Shown here: positions 6,714 through 10,295 of the stretch, piece after piece
How the letters are laid out: each line of letters starts with the position of its first letter
How positions within the stretch are numbered: position 1 is the stretch's first letter
DNA from: an uncultured Phascolarctobacterium sp.
GTDB taxonomy: Bacteria > Bacillota > Negativicutes > Acidaminococcales > Acidaminococcaceae
Direction of reading: 5' to 3'
NCBI GenBank assembly: GCA_937906915.1
Contig: CALCUU010000170.1
Location: 1 to 10,295 of the forward strand
DNA length: 10,295 nt
Position numbers and translations under genes: made by a program
Notes under the pieces: generated by a model
What the model was told of the DNA's origin: nothing
The model's database searches: none
Seen by the model: only the letters and a program-made list of their open reading frames with translations

Positions 6714-7718
6714 ATGCTAATTCCTCCCGTTGTCAAAAAGGTATATAATGCTTTAAAGCTACATATTCCCCGTGGTAGCAGCTTAGTTCTTGCTGTTAGT
6801 GGTGGCGCAGATTCCATGGCTTTGGCTGACGGAGTGGCGCAGCTTTTTAGCGAAGGCTACTGCCAGCCCTACGTCCTCCACGTTGAACATGGTTTGCGTG
6901 GCGACGAAGCCTTGGCTGACGCAGAGCTTGTCCGCAAGTTTTGCGAGATAAAGGATTTGCCCTTTACCTGCGTTCACGTTGACGTAAATGCTTACGCTAA
7001 TTTGCACAAGCTTTCTACGGAAGAAGCTGCCCGTAAATTGCGTTACGCTGCTCTCGAAGAGCAGGCGCAAACCTTGCAGGCAGATTTCATTGTTACTGCT
7101 CATCACAGTGACGACCAGGCAGAGACAGTTTTGCTAAAGCTGTTGCGCGGTGCAGGAACGGAAGGCTTGAGTGGTATGCAGGTGCGTAGCGGTAAAATTT
7201 TAAGACCGTTCCTTCATTTAACAAGGGAGCATTTAGAGCGCTACTGTGCTTTGCAAAATATTACCTATTGTTACGACAGCACTAATGATGATTTGCATTA
7301 CACCCGTAATAAAATTAGACAGGAGCTTTTGCCCTATCTAGAACAAAATTACAACCCTGCCATTAAGAAGGCGCTGGTTCAATGTGCAGAAATTTTACAG
7401 GAAGACGATGCCTGTCTTAACCAAATGGCGCAGGAAAAATTCCAAGCCTTGGCGAATTGCACAAGTGTGGGAATAATTCTTGACGTTCGTAAGTGGCAGG
7501 ACACATCTGCTGCGCTACGCAAAAGAATTTTACGCCACGCATACTTTCTTGCCGGAGGTAAGGAGCTAGGCTACAGACATACGGAAGCCTTAGACACTCT
7601 TTGCTTGCGCAAGACCAGTGGTAAATATTTACAGTTACCCCAAAAAATGATAGCTTCCTATAATAAAGGAAAGCTGTTGATACAACCTGCTAACGAAGGA
7701 GAGCGTAATTATGAATGA
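6714..7718 (+). CDS. tilS: tRNA(Ile)-lysidine synthetase TilS, short form
   Basis: TilS uses ATP and lysine to convert C34 of the tRNA-Ile2 anticodon to lysidine, switching its reading from AUG to AUA. The N-terminal PP-loop ATPase holds SGGADS at 29-34, then LHVEHGLRGDEA (55-66), TAHHSDDQAETVLLKLLRGAGTEGLSGM (128-155) and DSTNDDLHYTRNKIRQELLP (188-207), all TilS hallmarks. A helical domain follows to about residue 325. The length of 334 is well below the 430-470 common in E. coli and Bacillus: the C-terminal TilS_C domain is absent, as in the 311-residue Aquifex enzyme. ATG 6714 is chosen because AGGAG (6704-6708) precedes it by five bases; an in-frame GTG at 6687 lies inside the terminator stem. 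The end overlaps hpt by eight bases, so the two are translationally linked. Confidence 0.93.
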   Translation: MLIPPVVKKVYNALKLHIPRGSSLVLAVSGGADSMALADGVAQLFSEGYCQPYVLHVEHGLRGDEALADAELVRKFCEIKDLPFTCVHVDVNAYANLHKLSTEEAARKLRYAALEEQAQTLQADFIVTAHHSDDQAETVLLKLLRGAGTEGLSGMQVRSGKILRPFLHLTREHLERYCALQNITYCYDSTNDDLHYTRNKIRQELLPYLEQNYNPAIKKALVQCAEILQEDDACLNQMAQEKFQALANCTSVGIILDVRKWQDTSAALRKRILRHAYFLAGGKELGYRHTEALDTLCLRKTSGKYLQLPQKMIASYNKGKLLIQPANEGERNYE

Positions 7719-8247
7719 AAATATTAAAAAGATTCTCTTAACTGAAGAACAAATTGCTGCAAGAGTTAAAGAGTTAGGCGCAGAACTTACTGCGGAATAT
7801 CAAGGTAAGGACGTTGTAGTAGTAGCTCTTTTGAAAGGCTGCGCTTGGTTCGTAGCAGATTTGACCCGTGCTATGGATATTCCCTTGCGTGTTGAGTTTA
7901 TGGTTGCTTCTTCCTATGGTGATGGCACTGAAACCAGTGGCAAGGTTAATGTAAAATTGGATATTGGCAGCAGCATTGAAGGCAAGCATGTGCTTTTGGT
8001 GGACGACATCATCGACAGTGGCGTAACCTTTGCTGCTATTAGCGACTTGCTGAAAGAACGCAAGCCTGCTAGCCTTAAAACCGTTGCTTTGTGCGACAAG
8101 GCAGAGCGTCGTGTAAATGGCTTGGACGCTGACTATGTTGGCTTCGTAATTCCTGATGAATTTGTAGTTGGTTATGGCTTGGACTACGCACAAGATTATC
8201 GCAATTTGCCCTATATTGCTGTGCTTGACCCCAAGGCTTACGCTTAA
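7711..8247 (+). CDS. hpt: Hypoxanthine phosphoribosyltransferase
   Basis: Hpt salvages hypoxanthine (and often guanine) by transferring the phosphoribosyl group of PRPP to form IMP or GMP in the cytoplasm. The 178-residue length is typical. Visible landmarks are VALLKGCAWFVADLTRAM (38-55) with the PPi-binding LKG, the flexible-loop segment VASSYGDGTETSGKV (65-79), the PRPP-binding motif VLLVDDIIDSGVT (94-106) with its acidic pair Asp98-Asp99, and PDEFVVGYGLDYAQDYRNLPYI (148-169), the purine- and metal-binding end. AAGGAG at 7696-7701 lies inside tilS, nine bases before the ATG, and the ATGAATGA overlap indicates coupling with tilS. The tilS-hpt-ftsH order is the standard Firmicute one. No terminator follows, so transcripts may continue into ftsH. 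Confidence 0.96.
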   Translation: MNENIKKILLTEEQIAARVKELGAELTAEYQGKDVVVVALLKGCAWFVADLTRAMDIPLRVEFMVASSYGDGTETSGKVNVKLDIGSSIEGKHVLLVDDIIDSGVTFAAISDLLKERKPASLKTVALCDKAERRVNGLDADYVGFVIPDEFVVGYGLDYAQDYRNLPYIAVLDPKAYA

Positions 8248-8268
8248 ATATAGGCTTAAATAAAAGTA

Positions 8269-8297
8269 TTGTCTTATTGCCTGCGCTATACTATAAT
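8269..8297 (+). promoter_or_regulatory. Promoter of ftsH
   Basis: TTGTCT (4 of 6) at 8269-8274 and perfect TATAAT at 8292-8297 have the ideal 17-base spacer. Transcription would start near 8304, so the leader is about 33 bases and carries AAGGAGG at 8322-8328. The start point falls inside a 7-base inverted repeat. Confidence 0.75.
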
Positions 8298-8311
8298 TAT
8301 TCTTTAGTATA
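8287..8311. promoter_or_regulatory. Inverted repeat overlapping the ftsH -10 box and start point (possible operator)
   Basis: TATACTA (8287-8293) and TAGTATA (8305-8311) are perfect inverted arms 11 bases apart, flanking and partly covering the -10 box. Placement is what a repressor operator would show, but the A/T-rich context raises the odds of chance. It does not match the CIRCE (HrcA) or CtsR heat-shock operators. Confidence 0.35.
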
Positions 8312-8336
8312 TGCATAGTAGAAGGAGGATTCGGAC

Positions 8337-10214
8337 TTGACAAAATTTTTTAAGAACGTAATCTTTTATCTGCTGCTGATTATGGTTGTCATTGGCATGT
8401 TTGATTATTATTCCGCTGCTCCTGTGAAGCAAACGGATCTTAGTTATACTAAATTCCTGCAACAGGTGGACGAAAGCAAAATTAAACAGGTCACCATCGT
8501 TGACAATGTTATCAGCGGTAAATTGAGTGACGGTAAAGAATTTACTACCATCGTACCTAACAATGATGCAAATTTGATTCCCAAATTGCAAGCGAAAAAT
8601 GTTGATATTAAAGCAGAGCTTCCGCCCCAACCCCCTTGGTGGACCGGTATCGTAAGCAGCGTGTTGCCCATGCTCTTAATCGTAGGCTTGTGGTTCATGA
8701 TGATGAACAACAGCGGCGGTGGCGGTGGTCGTGTGATGAACTTCGGTAAAAGCCGTGCCCGTCGTTACGATGAAGATAAAATCAAAGTAACCTTTAAAGA
8801 CGTAGCAGGTGCTGACGAAGCTAAGCAAGAACTGCAAGAGGTTGTAGAATTTTTGAAGCAACCTCAAAAATATAATGACCTTGGTGCTAAAATTCCTAAA
8901 GGTGTATTGCTCTATGGCCCTCCGGGCACAGGTAAAACCTTGCTGGCAAAAGCTGTAGCCGGTGAAGCAGGCGTACCCTTCTTTAGCATCTCCGGTTCTG
9001 ACTTTGTAGAAATGTTTGTAGGCGTTGGTGCTTCCCGCGTACGCGACTTGTTCGAGCAAGCGAAGAAAAACGCTCCCTGCATTGTGTTCATTGACGAAAT
9101 AGACGCAGTTGGTCGTCAACGTGGTGCTGGTTTAGGCGGCGGTCATGATGAACGCGAGCAAACCTTGAACCAATTATTGGTAGAGATGGATGGCTTTGGT
9201 GCTAACGAAGGCATCATTATGATTGCTGCAACTAACCGTCCTGACATTCTTGACCCGGCGCTGTTGCGTCCTGGTCGCTTTGACCGTCAAATCGTAGTAG
9301 ACCGTCCTGACATTAAAGGTCGTACTGAAATCTTGAAGGTACACGTTAAAGGCAAACCTATGGCTGACGACGTGGAACTGGAAGTTATCGCTCAACGTAC
9401 CCCCGGCTTTACCGGTGCAGATTTGAGCAACCTTGTTAACGAAGCAGCCCTGATGACTGCTCGTAAGAACAAAAAGAAAATCAGTATGCCGGAAATGGAA
9501 GAAGCTGCTGAACGCGTTATCATGGGACCGGAACGTAAGAGCCGTGTTATCAGCGATAACGAGAAGAAGCTTACTGCTTACCACGAAGGTGGTCATACCG
9601 TTATCGGTATGCTCCTTGAACATACTGACCCTGTACATAAAGTAACCATTATTCCTCGTGGTCGTGCAGGTGGCTATACCTTAAGCCTGCCCAAGGAAGA
9701 CCGTTACTACGCAACTCGTAGCGAAATGCTGGACGAATTGAAAGTGCTCTTAGGTGGACGCGTTGCCGAAGCCTTGGTGCTGAAAGAAATCTCCAGCGGT
9801 GCAAGCAATGACCTGCAACGTGCAACTGCCCTTGCTCGCCAAATGATTTGCGAATACGGCATGAGCGAAAAAATTGGTCCTGTAACCTTTGGTCATCGTC
9901 AAGACCAAGTATTCTTAGGTCGTGACATTGCCCGCGATAAGGATTACAGTGAAGAGGTTGCTGCTGAAATCGATAAGGAAGTACGTGCTTTCTTGGACGA
10001 TGCTTACGCTGCAACTGAAAGAATCTTGACTGAAAATATGGATAAGCTCCATGTTATCGCACAAGCTTTGATTGAACGTGAAACCCTTGAAAAAGAAGAG
10101 ATTGCTGACCTTATGGAACATGGTCGCATCTTGACCAAGGAAGAACGCGAAGCACTTGCTGCTGCCAGCGACCCTGTGGTTGAAGCCTTGAATGCAGTAA
10201 ACGAAGAAGTATAA
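8337..10214 (+). CDS. ftsH: ATP-dependent zinc metalloprotease FtsH
   Basis: FtsH is a hexameric membrane-anchored AAA+ protease that degrades misassembled membrane proteins and selected cytosolic regulators. The protein has 625 residues. Membrane helices lie at about 7-24 and 103-123 around the FtsH extracellular domain, followed by a Gly-rich linker (NNSGGGGGR). The AAA module has Walker A GPPGTGKT (194-201), pore loop MFVGVG (226-231), Walker B IVFIDE (249-254), and the second region of homology with TNRPD (299-303) and the arginine finger segment RPGRFDR (311-317). The protease has the HExxH zinc motif as HEGGH (416-420) and the third ligand Asp492 in SGASNDLQRAT. The acidic C-terminal tail (about 600-625) is usual. 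The start is TTG, set by AAGGAGG at 8322-8328, eight bases upstream; no ATG lies nearby in frame. The gene is intact and ends at a strong terminator. Confidence 0.98.
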   Translation: MTKFFKNVIFYLLLIMVVIGMFDYYSAAPVKQTDLSYTKFLQQVDESKIKQVTIVDNVISGKLSDGKEFTTIVPNNDANLIPKLQAKNVDIKAELPPQPPWWTGIVSSVLPMLLIVGLWFMMMNNSGGGGGRVMNFGKSRARRYDEDKIKVTFKDVAGADEAKQELQEVVEFLKQPQKYNDLGAKIPKGVLLYGPPGTGKTLLAKAVAGEAGVPFFSISGSDFVEMFVGVGASRVRDLFEQAKKNAPCIVFIDEIDAVGRQRGAGLGGGHDEREQTLNQLLVEMDGFGANEGIIMIAATNRPDILDPALLRPGRFDRQIVVDRPDIKGRTEILKVHVKGKPMADDVELEVIAQRTPGFTGADLSNLVNEAALMTARKNKKKISMPEMEEAAERVIMGPERKSRVISDNEKKLTAYHEGGHTVIGMLLEHTDPVHKVTIIPRGRAGGYTLSLPKEDRYYATRSEMLDELKVLLGGRVAEALVLKEISSGASNDLQRATALARQMICEYGMSEKIGPVTFGHRQDQVFLGRDIARDKDYSEEVAAEIDKEVRAFLDDAYAATERILTENMDKLHVIAQALIERETLEKEEIADLMEHGRILTKEEREALAAASDPVVEALNAVNEEV

Positions 10215-10218
10215 ACAT

Positions 10219-10250
10219 AAAAAACACTTGCCATTAGGCAAGTGTTTTTT
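10219..10250 (+). terminator. Intrinsic terminator after ftsH
   Basis: AAAAAACACTTGCC (10219-10232), loop ATTA, and GGCAAGTGTTTTTT (10237-10250) form a perfect 14-pair stem ending in six T's, starting four bases after the stop. The A-tract before and T-tract after make it potentially active on both strands. Confidence 0.96.
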
Positions 10251-10256
10251 AGTTTG

Positions 10257-10273
10257 AAAGCGTTATAAGCACC
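10257..10273. repeat. Copy 2 of the 17-base post-terminator repeat
   Basis: AAAGCGTTATAAGCACC matches the copy at 5643-5659 at 15 of 17 positions. It too follows a terminator T-tract (6 bases after it). Only 22 bases of the window remain beyond it, so its relation to the next gene is unknown. Confidence 0.5.
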
Positions 10274-10278
10274 ATTAT

Positions 10279-10291
10279 GCTGTGTCACAGC
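10279..10291. repeat. Short palindrome at the right edge
   Basis: GCTGTG-T-CACAGC is a perfect 6-base inverted repeat around one T. It could be an operator half of the next transcription unit or part of a hairpin cut off by the window edge. Nothing more can be said from 13 bases. Confidence 0.3.
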
Positions 10292-10295
10292 TTGC

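Noticed and set aside
9582..9596. HEGGH in FtsH as a damaged zinc site
   Set aside because: The motif is HExxH; the variable positions tolerate Gly, and the third ligand Asp492 is present.
7774..9638. Long minus-strand frames opposite hpt and ftsH (up to 189 codons)
   Set aside because: They are reverse-strand shadows of strongly coding regions, without recognisable domains or ribosome binding sites.
10219..10250. Perfect palindrome after ftsH as a possible mobile-element end or CRISPR repeat
   Set aside because: The stem, four-base loop and flanking A/T tracts are those of an intrinsic terminator, and there is no repeated array.

Overview
The window reads as a low-to-mid GC Firmicute chromosome segment of housekeeping genes, all on the + strand. 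Gene content and order (mfd, spoVB-like, mazG, hup, divIC, S1/yabR-like, tilS, hpt, ftsH) match the conserved cluster running from mfd to ftsH in Bacillus, Clostridia and Negativicutes. The intervening sporulation genes of that cluster (spoVT, yabP, yabQ, spoIIE) and the small S4-domain gene (rqcP/yabO) are absent. This points to a non-sporulating lineage. A Negativicutes member is my best guess, from gene order and protein character only.

Layout: 1-1893 is an open frame cut by the left edge. Its first ~50 codons are the middle of HisB (imidazoleglycerol-phosphate dehydratase) and the rest is the motor and C-terminal part of Mfd. The two are joined in frame around 142-160. This is the most unusual thing in the window: either a contig chimera or a real rearrangement. 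Next come a SpoVB/MurJ-type flippase (1964-3532) and a YabN-MazG two-domain protein (3549-5099), 16 bases apart. A 222-base gap with a probable promoter and two RNA hairpins precedes hup (HU, 5322-5594), which ends at a perfect intrinsic terminator. Then follow divIC (5727-6044) with its own promoter and terminator, and an S1-domain RNA-binding protein gene (6211-6654) with a consensus promoter and a terminator. tilS (6714-7718) and hpt (7711-8247) overlap by 8 bases. ftsH (8337-10214) starts at TTG, has its own promoter overlapped by an inverted repeat, and ends at a strong terminator.

The genes serve core functions: DNA repair and nucleoid structure (Mfd, HU), envelope lipid-linked precursor flipping and septation (SpoVB-like, DivIC), nucleotide-pool cleaning and purine salvage (MazG, Hpt), tRNA-Ile2 maturation (TilS), RNA binding (S1 protein) and membrane proteolysis (FtsH). 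I found no mobile element, CRISPR array, rRNA or tRNA, and no clearly new multi-gene system. The points worth checking are the HisB-Mfd junction, a short TilS lacking its C-terminal domain, a 17-base repeat placed just after two terminators, the structured hup leader, a terminator abutting the tilS ribosome binding site, and the inverted repeat over the ftsH promoter.
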